DNA of 64,000 bases from Psococerastis gibbosa. Taxonomy: Eukaryota; Arthropoda; Insecta; Psocodea; Psocidae. The DNA is taken from positions 15,959,464-16,023,463 of the forward strand of contig OZ020490.1 in the NCBI GenBank assembly GCA_963971405.1. Direction: 5' to 3'. This document shows positions 18,601 through 28,200 of this stretch, piece after piece; the first letter of the stretch is position 1; every line of letters begins with the position of its first letter. The translations under genes were made by a program, and so were the position numbers. A model generated the notes under the pieces. It was not told where the DNA came from. It worked only from the letters and a program-made list of their open reading frames with translations, and searched no databases.

Positions 18601-21600
18601 GTATGGACATGGAATGTTTTGGTCCTGTACAACACTGTAAACATTTTCTTTGCCCCATTTTGTGTTACCTAGTTGTATTGGATGCAAGGCATAACAAAAA
18701 TTGTGCAAACAATATTTTTATAGTGTTGCACAGGATCAAAAACTATACTTTTCTCCTTTTGCGTGGACTATAACACCTGCACCCCAATTAAAAAAAAAAT
18801 ATCCCGCGCCTTACAAAAAAAAAATAATAATAATAATGAAATAACCGTAAACTAACCATAACTAAGTAAGTAAATGTTTCACCTGTAAATCTCCATAACC
18901 AGGGATATGCACTCGGTTTGACGGGTTCAAAGGAACTCCTCTAATGTAGCCATAGAGAGCTACGTTCCGGTCTGCCTGCGGATTTTTTCTCATAACTTCA
19001 GGCGGTGTCAAATCTTCCATTCTATCAGCTAAAAAATTCAGTGTAAATTGTAATGCCAAGCAGGGGCTCAGCTTAATTATTTTCGACTTCATTATTAGGT
19101 CATCACAGGGAGTTCACGCTAAGAATTTAACTTCTAATGCGTATATATTTTATTTATGGCTACACGTATAACCAGTATTTGTAGACGGTAACAATGGTAA
19201 CATGGTAACAAATAATTAGTTCCATTAAAGATGGAGCGGCCATTTTTCCTAGAACATATTGTACTAGTATAATGGGATAATAGTCATGATAAAAACATAC
19301 CTAAAAGATACGGATGAGTTGACCTCCAGGCTAAAGGCCGAAACCGAATTACTGATATAAATCGCGCCAAGTTCTTAACATCATTCCTCATATATTCGTC
19401 GTGAACAATGCCAGATAGGTAAAATAGCTTTGCCCCAGCGTATACTTCAGTCCAGAATCTGTGTTTCAATGTTTTTTTTGTTTTCTTTAAAGTACTCGCG
19501 TTTTTCAAGAGATCTAAATGAGTGAGAACACCAAGAATTCGAGGCATACCATGGACCTGAAGAAAAAAACATTAGGTGAATCACTCACATTTAATATGTG
19601 CCTCATTTTACCCAGTCAAACATTTTTGTATTTTTCTTTAAATTAATTAAATCATCTCTAAGTAAAGTAAGTTAATTTGTAATCGTTTTAGTATTGATTA
19701 TGTTTCTGATATGGAGCGGTACATTAAAGTTTTATCAGTTAAAGATCAAGTGTATTGTGACACTACGCTCTTCATAAATAAAGTTATGAAGGCATTACTC
19801 CCAAGTTACTTAAGATGTATGATTAGGCGGTTATTCCACCGATGTCAATAGTGATAGTGTTGGTGATATTGACGTGGTAGCAGACATTTTTAGACTGTCT
19901 CTAATGTCTGCTACCACGTCAATACCACCATTACTATCACTATTGACGTCGATGGAATAACCACCTAAGGACATTTGGTGGAATGAGTTGCAAACCTATC
20001 TATGTTTATCGGCATACATTGCGGTTGGGCAACTCAAGCCGACATTCTTCTTACCTGACATATATTTAGAAATTCAAAAACTTCCATTTCGAACCCAAAC
20101 GCAGCATCAACCATTAGTAAAATCAAGTCGGCGACTTTCGCCAGGTCAATCATTGAGTTGATGTCATTGTCACATTCCATGAAGGTAAGTCTTTGTTTTT
20201 TTCCAGCTACGACAGTCACAGGGCCCTGGATATTGGACAGAGGCGTCCTGGTGAAATGTTTGATCAGATTTTGCACTAGAGTAGATTTACCCACTTTTGG
20301 TGGTCCAACCACACCAACCTACAAACAATACAGTAATGTAAACACTGGTAAGTACTTTTGACTTTCACCCTGATGGCCGGAAGTCCAATTCTTGTACTCA
20401 GAAACTAACACTCAATGGGTGATTGGGTGCTCAAATTTTGGTTGTTGTTGAACATAATAGAATTACAATTTCTTTTTTAAATTACAACAGAGTACCTAAA
20501 TTAAATGAGTCAATATACGACACCGCTAACCATCGAACAATACAGTACCGCAATTACATTTCTAAATATTGTATATACGATATAGTGGGGGATTCATTTG
20601 GTGCTTCAGCATGCTAATGCTTCCAATTTTAAATTCGGAAACGTAAATATCGCGATGACACCTTTATAGATATAATTATGCTAAAATGTAATAGCGATTT
20701 AGATTTCTCATAAAATATAAATTAATAAAAAGTCGAAATTATTTGCCATTGTTGGCATTTACGATCGAGGATGAAATTCAGGATGAATTTAACACGGCTT
20801 AGCATGCTAAATACGATAGAATAAATATTTACTAAATTTCAATTTAGTATTTGCTAAATACCGGGTAGTGAATCCCCTAGCATAATATAAAATATAAAAT
20901 AACAAATGAGTTCATTTAATTTGTCACTTCATAAAACATAGCTGGTTAGTAGACACATAAATATTAAAAACATCGGCATGAATTGCCTTGTCCAGGAACT
21001 TTTAAGCCTACATATTGCATATTGCATATTAATACAATGTTTTTTCCATCAAATGTCCCTCCTGTTTCTTTTGGGAATGACCGATTCAGCGCTATTACGT
21101 CTGCTGGCAGATAATTATAATACTTTGCCACGATATATCTGACGTCACTACTAAATCAGCCAGTTCTGAGGATGGGTAATTAATAATTGTCAGGCATTAG
21201 AATGCCCCCAGATTTTCCAATAACAAAACGATTGTCTGCTTATATAGTTGATTACATAAACAATAATTAAGTAACCAGGAAAGTAGGCTTACAATAATAG
21301 GAGGTGGTTCCAAGGGGGTTCGGTCAACAACTGGGATGTGCTGCTTTTTTGTTGTCAGGTCTTGTTTTCGTCGAAACTTCCGTTCTGCTTGGACAGCACT
21401 GTGAAAAGCAAATGCTTTAGGGTTTTTGTGCTTATCTGACAATGAGGCATTTTCTTTAACTTTCTTATCCTTTCTTCTGTCTGCTTTTCTGCCTGTAAAA
21501 TTAAGATCGCAGTAAAGTGAGTAAAGCAATCAATCAATCAATCAATCAATCTTTGCTGTTACAATCAATCTTTGTCCATGACCCACCAAGGTGGGATAGA

Positions 21601-24600
21601 CGGCGTCCAAAACAAAAAACCTAAAACAAAAACAAAAAAATTTCATGCGGAAGCACACGTTAGAGGGGGGGGGGGGGTTATGTTTAAGCATCCCAGCTTA
21701 GTTCCCTGAACTCGTCCAAGCTGTACAGTGGACATTCTATAATTTTCCTTGTCACCACGGCCTTGAATCCTGAAAAATCCTTATTAGTAAGACTGATGGG
21801 CAGGGCATTGTAGTACCTCATTGCCGAGTTTGGGAATGATGCGATGGACCTACTCAGCCTGCATCCGGGCAGATCCAAACGGTGAGCATTTCTTGTGTTA
21901 TGCAGATGGACAGCATTTCTTTCAGGGAACAGTTCTATGTTGGCTTTAATGTGCAGTAAGCAGGAAAGAATATACTGGCTGTACACCCTTGGGATGCCCA
22001 TAGATGCAAACAGAGGTCGGCAGTGGTCTCTCCACCCGCTGGACGCCACAATCCTGACAGCCTTTTTCTGCAACAAAAGAACATCGGCCACCCCTGCAGA
22101 GTGAACCCATAGTTCCCTTAGTTTATGTGGCTGTGGAAAAGAGCATAATATGTCATTAGCAAATAATGTTTGGTGACCAAGCTCTTTAGCTTTCTTAATA
22201 GAATTATTACTTTAGAGAGTTTTTTACAAAGCTGCTCAGAAAGAGCAGTCCAATTTAACTTAGAGTCCACCGTGAAGCCCAACAGCTTAACACAATCCCT
22301 CTCCGTGTTCGGGGTTCCAGTCTGGAGGGAACAGGTAATCTTTTGCGTCTTTCCTTCGTTAAGTAAAAGCTTGTTGTCCTCGAACCACTGGGTTGCCGCC
22401 GCTAGCAAGGCATCTGCCATCATTCGAGCCTCGGTGAGTGAGGGGCCCCTACAGTATATAGTTGCATCGTCAGCAAATAGCAGGCCTAAATCATTCACCA
22501 TTATGAGGAACAGTAAGGGACCTAAGACAGATCCCTGAGGGACTCCGTACCTGACAGTCAGCCATTTAGAAATTGCTCCCTGAATAGACACACATTGCCG
22601 CCTGTTTGAGAGGTAGGAGATGAAGGTCTGAAGAACCACTCCATCTATTCCATATTTCTTTAGTTTCTCAAGCAACATCGCATGGTTAACACAATCGAAA
22701 GCTTTGCTGAGATCACAGAGGGTGAGTGGTAGAGACTGGCCATTTTCAAATGCCTCCAGTATCTCCTTAGCCAAAGAAAGAAGTGGGCTGGTTGTAGATC
22801 TACCTTTCCTAAACCCATGCTGGTTTGGGTTAAATAGGCCATTGCTCTCGAAGTACTCCATTAATTGGCAGTTCATGACAGTCTCAAATACTTTAGCTAA
22901 TGTCTATAATAGCTATGATTGAAATTGGCCTGTAGTTTGAGAGAGCAGAGGGGTCACCCTTCTTAAATACAGGAATAGTTCTAGCAATTTTTAATTCGTC
23001 TGGGAACATTCCAGCTTGTAGGAAAACGTTTACAACAATGCAGATTGGCTCTGGTAATATGTCTACCACCGACTTAAGTAATTTGGGGGACAGACCATAC
23101 ACATCCGGGCTATCAGAGTTTTTATTTCTATGGGCGTGACCATCCTCCAGTTATGGAACCTGGTTGGCGCTCTCGGCACCCTATCAACAGGATTCCTTCC
23201 GGATACTGCAATTAGGTCTACCATCTGCACCACCGAATCAACAAAACAGTTATTAAAATCATCGGGACTGTTATGTGAGGAAGTTTTAGATGATAGTTTC
23301 CTCTCTTTGTTAACAATTTGCCAAGCTAGTTGCTTTCCAATTTATACGTAGTATAAGGAAAGCTTTGTGACGGTCGAAATTTTCGATTCCGAGATTTCAA
23401 CGGATTTACTCGTCTTGAGGTCCCAGGAACCCAAAAAAGTGGTTTTTACGAAATGTCTGTCTGTCTGTGCATCGATTTCAGGGCAAACAACTCGGTCGAT
23501 TTGGATGAAATTTAGCATGTAGGTTTACAAAAATCATGCCTCGGGACCATTTATTTTATTTTGGGCCAACTCAATTCGGGGGGGTTTTATTCTCAAAAAA
23601 CTCCAAAAAAAACGTCTAAATATATTATATCTCAAAAACGGCTCCAACGATTTCTTTTAAATCCTCATATATTGTAGTCGTCATTAATGTTGACAAAATG
23701 CGGGAGGTCGCTTGCCCCTTGATAGTTTGCTTCTGGGGGTAAAAAAAAATAACTAAATTTTTGATGAAAAATTACAAAAAAATAATTTTTCTGCGAAACC
23801 TTTCTATCGATGATTTCTACCTTCAGGCATGTTTTAGGTGTTAAATTGAGTAACGAAACCGGATAGGTTGCTTTCCCAAAAAAATATTTGGTTTTGCACA
23901 AAAAATTATTTTTTGAAAAAATGATAGAAAATTCGCGCTCAAATGCATTGCGTGCCCTGCCATTATTGCTGTGTGGTAATTAATGTGTTTGTCTGACCTA
24001 TCTAGAATTTATCTCACTTTCAATGACGTCAGGTGGACAACCCCCCCCCCCCCCCCCCGAGATATCGGAAATTTAACCATTGGAAAATTATTTAACATGA
24101 AATTACTCATTTTCTCTATCTACTTATGTTGATAAATTGGAAAACATGTTCGAGTAAACTCGGACCGGTTCTTTACTAGGGTTTGCCGCATTAACAATGA
24201 GATTAGTGTTAAAGGCATTCTTTGCGGTACATACCTTTGTTCGATAACACTTCTTACATCTTACATAGTCAAGATAGCAGCGGTTTCTGTATTCATTGTC
24301 AACTGCATTTTTATATAGGTCATTTAATAAAAGCACCCGGATTCTATGTCGTCTTTATTCGTCATTATACCACGGTTTTTGGGGCTGTTGCCTATGCTTT
24401 GGCGGCCCTGGTTTATTTGCAGCTGGGAAGCAATGGTCTATTGCACTGTTATTTGCCTTTAAGAACCTATTAAACGTAGCAGGTGGGTCGGTATGGTCTA
24501 CAAGACTTGGCCACCTGACCTGAGCCAAGCTCTCCCAGAACGCACAAGTTAAATTTGGACCTAACTAGAAGAATCAGAAGCAGCTGCACTCAGGGAAAGC

Positions 24601-24934
24601 GGTGTTCATGTAGAACTTTTGATGGAAGCCATGCTTGCGTAGAAAATCTAGTAAACACATGGCGTAGCTCGTTATTGTGGTCTGTGGAGGATTAACCAGT
24701 TAACCACTCCCTCTGTGGCATAGAACTGTTGGTTGATTCCTCGTTTCCTCGCCTTCCATACATTCAAGAACACCCGCAGAAGGCTGAAGGGCCCCAGTGG
24801 ATGACAGCATGGAACGGGTTCTAATTTCCCTTTCAGTTCCTATTTAAAAAATCATAGAATTCTCACGCACCTGATTTTCTTTCTCTATGAGGTTTCCTCT
24901 TGTCGGTTTCAATTCCAACAGCCGCATCAGCCAT
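8716..24934 (-). CDS. BMS1: Ribosome biogenesis GTPase BMS1, complete 16-exon gene
   Basis: Minus-strand exons: 24871-24934, 21293-21492, 20055-20318, 19301-19556, 18883-19028, 17554-17718, 16763-16982, 16065-16439, 15131-15333, 14133-14444, 13036-13224, 12129-12368, 11819-11981, 11077-11342, 9802-9960, 8716-8922. All junctions keep frame, giving 1142 aa (human 1282). The P-loop GPPKVGKS is at about residues 93-100; the G4-like motif THLD lies in exon 4. Further family blocks include [29 protein letters not shown], a long acidic linker (about 400-720), [28 protein letters not shown] and [13 protein letters not shown]1 is a nucleolar GTPase of the SSU processome that brings the RCL1 endonuclease to pre-rRNA. 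The C-terminus is the expected basic tail. Introns are loaded with transposons, but no exon is damaged. It is head to head with HSPA14. Confidence 0.97.
9414..9620. mobile_element. Foldback MITE with ATTACACACTCGAAT ends
   Basis: Inverted 'attacacactcgaat' (9415 onward) and 'attcgagtgtgtaat' (9603 onward), with further inner palindromes around 'aacattcc' and 'aatcaaatcgt'. In BMS1 intron 15. Confidence 0.6.
10118..10228 (-). mobile_element. SINE-B copy, reverse, degenerate
   Basis: On the minus strand it reads 'gtggtagcatctcgtacttg', 'gtcgtaactcaacac' and 'ggcgactgg', matching the SINE-B order. In BMS1 intron 14. Confidence 0.5.
10495..10975 (-). repeat. Repeat C copy containing a MITE
   Basis: The two ends of the family ('ctgctttcagcatttctgct' at left, 'gattcaacttggtacggccg' at right) flank GGCGG-type MITE copy 2. 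Non-coding. Confidence 0.55.
10646..10769. mobile_element. GGCGG-type foldback MITE, copy 2
   Basis: Terminal inverted repeats start GGCGCCAATTACACCGACG; the element is flanked by direct TTA (10643-10645 and 10770-10772). It is inserted in the middle of a larger dispersed repeat (10495-10975) in BMS1 intron 14. Confidence 0.8.
11370..11752 (+). mobile_element. Reverse-transcriptase tail fragment
   Basis: Plus-strand remains of a non-LTR C-terminus: a [12 protein letters not shown] start in one frame, then [17 protein letters not shown] and [16 protein letters not shown] in another, so it is frame-broken. In BMS1 intron 13. Confidence 0.65.
12560..12625. repeat. TATATG microsatellite
   Basis: Repeated (TA)n with interspersed TG in BMS1 intron 11. 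A similar tract is at 32965-33035. Confidence 0.85.
12957..13030 (-). repeat. tRNA-like SINE fragment
   Basis: Minus strand contains a perfect B-box GGTTCGAATCC and an A-box-like 'gtctcttaagccgc', but no matching acceptor stem, so a tRNA-derived repeat and not a tRNA gene. In BMS1 intron 11, next to exon 11. Confidence 0.45.
13225..14132. other. BMS1 intron 10, no recognised element
   Basis: A degenerate tRNA-like B-box is near 13330-13345 and a GC-richer stretch of possible old repeat lies at 13720-14085; nothing coding was identified. Confidence 0.4.
15334..16064. other. BMS1 intron 8, nothing recognised
   Basis: AT-rich intron without a recognisable gene, repeat or RNA. Confidence 0.5.
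17264..17450 (+). mobile_element. SINE-B copy
   Basis: Family sequence 'ggtggtagggtgcttgtact' through 'gtttgtacgcgattaacctt' and an A-rich tail; in BMS1 intron 6. Confidence 0.65.
18284..18620 (+). mobile_element. Retrotransposon 3' fragment (RNase H tail and Cys/His region)
   Basis: Degenerate text includes [10 protein letters not shown] and [13 protein letters not shown] in separate frames, typical of the C-terminal end of RNase H-bearing non-LTR elements. A related copy is on the minus strand at 56803-57100. In BMS1 intron 5. Confidence 0.55.
19826..19965. mobile_element. GGCGG-type foldback MITE, copy 3
   Basis: About 140 bp, nearly a perfect hairpin: GGCGGTTATTCCACCGATG at one end and its complement at the other, with the common 'gtggtagcagacat' segment in both arms. 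It lies in BMS1 intron 3. Confidence 0.8.
20319..21292. other. BMS1 intron 2, nothing recognised
   Basis: AT-rich with short 'gctaaata'-type repeats at 20800-20870; no element ends or coding text recognised. Confidence 0.45.
21527..21550. repeat. CAAT tetranucleotide repeat
   Basis: Five to six tandem CAAT units 35 bases outside BMS1 exon 2, in intron 1. Confidence 0.85.
21684..24600 (-). mobile_element. Non-LTR retrotransposon (degraded), split by another element
   Basis: Minus-strand reverse transcriptase remains in BMS1 intron 1: block [15 protein letters not shown], block [14 protein letters not shown] and block C LFADDAT within 22118-22876, a C-terminal region in 21684-22091 and an upstream piece in 22893-23102. 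Between blocks B and C the usual spacer is short, so part of the palm is probably deleted. Upstream coding text resumes at about 24176-24340 after an 846-bp insertion at 23330-24175. No endonuclease domain was recognised. It resembles the element at 28916-31828 in layout. Confidence 0.75.
23330..24175 (+). mobile_element. Foldback/MITE-like element K inserted in a retrotransposon
   Basis: Begins TTGCTTTCCAATTTATA and near its right end has the inverted text 'ataaattggaaaaca', followed by 'cgagtaaactcggaccggtt', the same ends as the copy at 49436-50787. It has an internal CTGT repeat, homopolymer runs (18 C at 24041-24058) and no coding capacity. CTAG flanks it at 23326-23329 and 24176-24179. 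Confidence 0.65.
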
Positions 24935-25240
24935 AATTATTAATTAGATTAATAAAAAAATATAATAATTTTCAGCATGTGTAGTTGGAGAATTGTTTAT
25001 TTATTATTTTATTATTTTTATTTATCACATAAAAATTACAGTCTAGCCACACTAATAACATAAAATTAAAGGCACATGTTACATGTTAGGTTTAAATGAA
25101 AATTTACATGTTTAGCTTAAGGTTTAAAAACATCATTAAATTAAAGAATGTTTTGTTATGTTGGACATCTTGATTCCGGATTGGGCCCATTGCTTGATTT
25201 TTGAATTTTAAATTTTTTGATAAATTTTATTTGTGTAAAA
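24935..25240. promoter_or_regulatory. Candidate bidirectional promoter between BMS1 and HSPA14
   Basis: 306 bp separate the two divergent start codons. The interval is AT-rich and shows no clear TATA box, and no obvious repeat has inserted in it although the flanking introns are full of transposons. Shared promoter function is inferred from spacing only. Confidence 0.45.
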
Positions 25241-28200
25241 ATGGCTGCTCTTTTTGGTATTCATGTGGGAAATACGTCGGCATGTATTGCTCTTTGCAAG
25301 GACGTAAGTTAGAATAACTGTTACTTTGATTCAGTTGTTAGGTCCAGTATTACAGAATGGTTATTATTTGCCGCATTTATTGAAGATTGAACAACATCCC
25401 TAAATTGCATAATGCAACTAATACAAGGTCAGTTCTACTGCATTGACCGGTTATGTCTAAGAGGGTTGAAGATTTTTTTAATTAGATACCTTACCGACTA
25501 CTTTTTTCTAATAAATCCGGAGTAAATGTATTTATATACATTTCCCTTGTGGTGAATTGTGACAAATGTCAGAGGACCATCTTTGTCTTCTTTGTTGGGG
25601 TCGTTATGCAGTAGCATTGAAGTTTTATAATTTCCATAATGGGCAAATAGGACACTCCTGCTTTTGGTTACATGTAAAATCTGTTCGAGATAGCGATTCT
25701 GTTTATATGTCGCCGATGATTTTTTTTCTTGCTGCCTTGTAGTCTATAATGCAGCTTAGCCTACTACTATTACTCTTTTAGGATGAAAGAATTGAAGTAG
25801 TTGTAAATGACACTGGTGACCGAATTACCCCCACAATTGTACAATGGACACCTGACCAAAGTCTTGTTGGAAGGGGAGCGGCATTGGAACAGTTTCGGCA
25901 TTTGACTTCAACCATTATTCGAAACAAGCAGGTAAGTTCAACACCGCTTTCATGCGTTAGCCATAGCCGTGGCACTGTATCAGACATGTTCATAGAGGTC
26001 ACATTAGCCGATGCCTTAGCTAAGCAAGTTGCCAAAAGATGTGAATTGTTGGAATGTCCATTGCCAACATTCTGCCCCGGGAAGTGGCGGTAGCTATCCT
26101 TTTCGTTACAATATGGATTGTCTCCCTGGGCTAGTGAATTAGACTGACTATCCGACCAACCTTCACTTTATATTTATTATTTTTCTCCCACAGTAAAATT
26201 CAAATATCATCTAACTTAAATTTCAGCTTCTCAATGAAGGGATATCTGCCGAAGAATTAGAGCAACTGGGGAAGAATGTCGCATACAAAATTCAGAATGT
26301 TGACTCAACATTCAAATATCAAGTGCTATTTGACGGCAAGCAAAGCCATGTCTCTGTAAAGGAGATAACATACGCTATTTTCAAAAAATTACATGGTATG
26401 TCATAGAAACTTAATAGTCTCCTTAGTAACTTTATAAAACTTGCTGTCACTCATTGTTAAAATTAACTTTGTATAGTTTTACGAATTAAATTAAAAATTC
26501 ACAACCGGTTTCGGCTCACGCCATCGTCAAGTGCGATTGAAAACAGATAAAACAAAAGGTATGCAAGCTAAAACAAAATAAAACTCATTGTCAGGATAAC
26601 ACACAGCATCGCATAAAGTAAACAATTTAAATTGAACAATTAAACATTAACCAATGGAAGCTCCAACAGGGGGGAACTACTTAAAAAGGTTATGTCATTA
26701 AGTAACGATTTGTTTTTAACCATAGCTTCCCTAATCTCAATGGTTTCTAAATTATCAAGAAGTTTCCCCTTGTTGGCTACATGTAAGATCTTAAAATTAT
26801 CGAAATCACAGGCATGGTTGTGGGTGTTTATATGTTGGGCAAAGGCGGACTGAGTGTCGGGTTTTCCTACCCCCCGTCTATGCTCCGCTATTCTTTCTTT
26901 AAACCCTCTCTCAGTTTGTCCAATATATAAGCTACCACAATCATTACAGTCTAGTTGATAAACCCCTGATTTCCTCCCTTTCTCCAATTTAGGTTTACAA
27001 TTAATCAGTTGCTTACCCAACGAGTCCACAGAATAAAATGACACATTCTTATCGACCCTATCTCCAATCCAAGAGGCCAACTCCAAACTAATCCTACCCA
27101 GATATGGTAACTTAACGTACCCTTTATCTGGTTCAGAAGTCTGGCTCGCTCCATAGACTAAAGAGAGGGTGTCAACTTATTCCTGTGTTTCCTTAAAATA
27201 GTCTTAACTAGACTCACAGGATATCCATTATTATTAGCAGTTTCCATAATTGTTGAAAGTTCTTTGTTAAAATGTACAACCGTCAACGGTACATGTAAGA
27301 GTCTATGGATCATGGAGTGTATGGCCGCATGTTTGTATTGTGGTGGGTGAAACGAATCCTCTGGAATGATACTGTCTGTATGAGTAGGTTTCCTGAAGAT
27401 ATTGGACCCTAGTTTACCATTATCCACCCTTGCTATAGTTAGGTCCAAGAAATTAATCGACCGATTCAACTCTATCTCCCTAGTAAATTTAATCTTCGGA
27501 TGCAAGTTATTAAAATGCCCTAAAGGTTTGTCTAATTGACGGTCGCTACCTCGAAAAGCCTTGTTGGCGCTTCCATTGGTTAATGTTTAATTGTTCAATT
27601 TAAATTGTTTACTTTATGCGATGCTGTGAGTTATCCTGACAATGAGTTTTATTTTGTTTTAGCTTGCATACCTTTTGTTTTATCTGTTTTCAATCGCACT
27701 TGACGATGGCGTGAGCCGAAACCGGTTGTGAATTTTTAATTTAATTTTATTCGTAAAACTATACAAAGTTAATTTTAACAATGAGTGACATGGTATGTCG
27801 TTTCATTCTCTTATATCATTATCATTTGTAACTCTTGCGCAACTAAGCTCTTCAAATCCGAGTTCCGTCTTCGAATTATCACTTAATAAATGCTTTATTA
27901 ATTATTATTTATTTATTTATTAGGCCATTGACCATAGCTTGTGGAAACACAGTGCTTCTTATCGGTACATGATATGACTTCGATGGCCAGGTGGTAACGT
28001 GCTTGCACTTGTGAGAGTCTTTACATGCCATGCGATCGGAGGCGTGTCGTTACTCAACACGGGTACTAACCTACAGAGGCGACTGAAGAGGTCAATCGGA
28101 TACATTCATTAAATTGTTTGTATGCGATTAATCTTTTATAAAAATAAAATTATATTTGTACCAACATTGTAATATTAATTTGTAGAAATATATATGTATT

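Noticed and set aside
21527..21550. CRISPR-like tandem spacing
   Set aside because: It is a simple CAAT microsatellite; no direct-repeat/spacer array exists and the DNA is eukaryotic.
22170..22538. Plus-strand frame of 122 codons
   Set aside because: Antisense of the reverse-transcriptase region of the retrotransposon.
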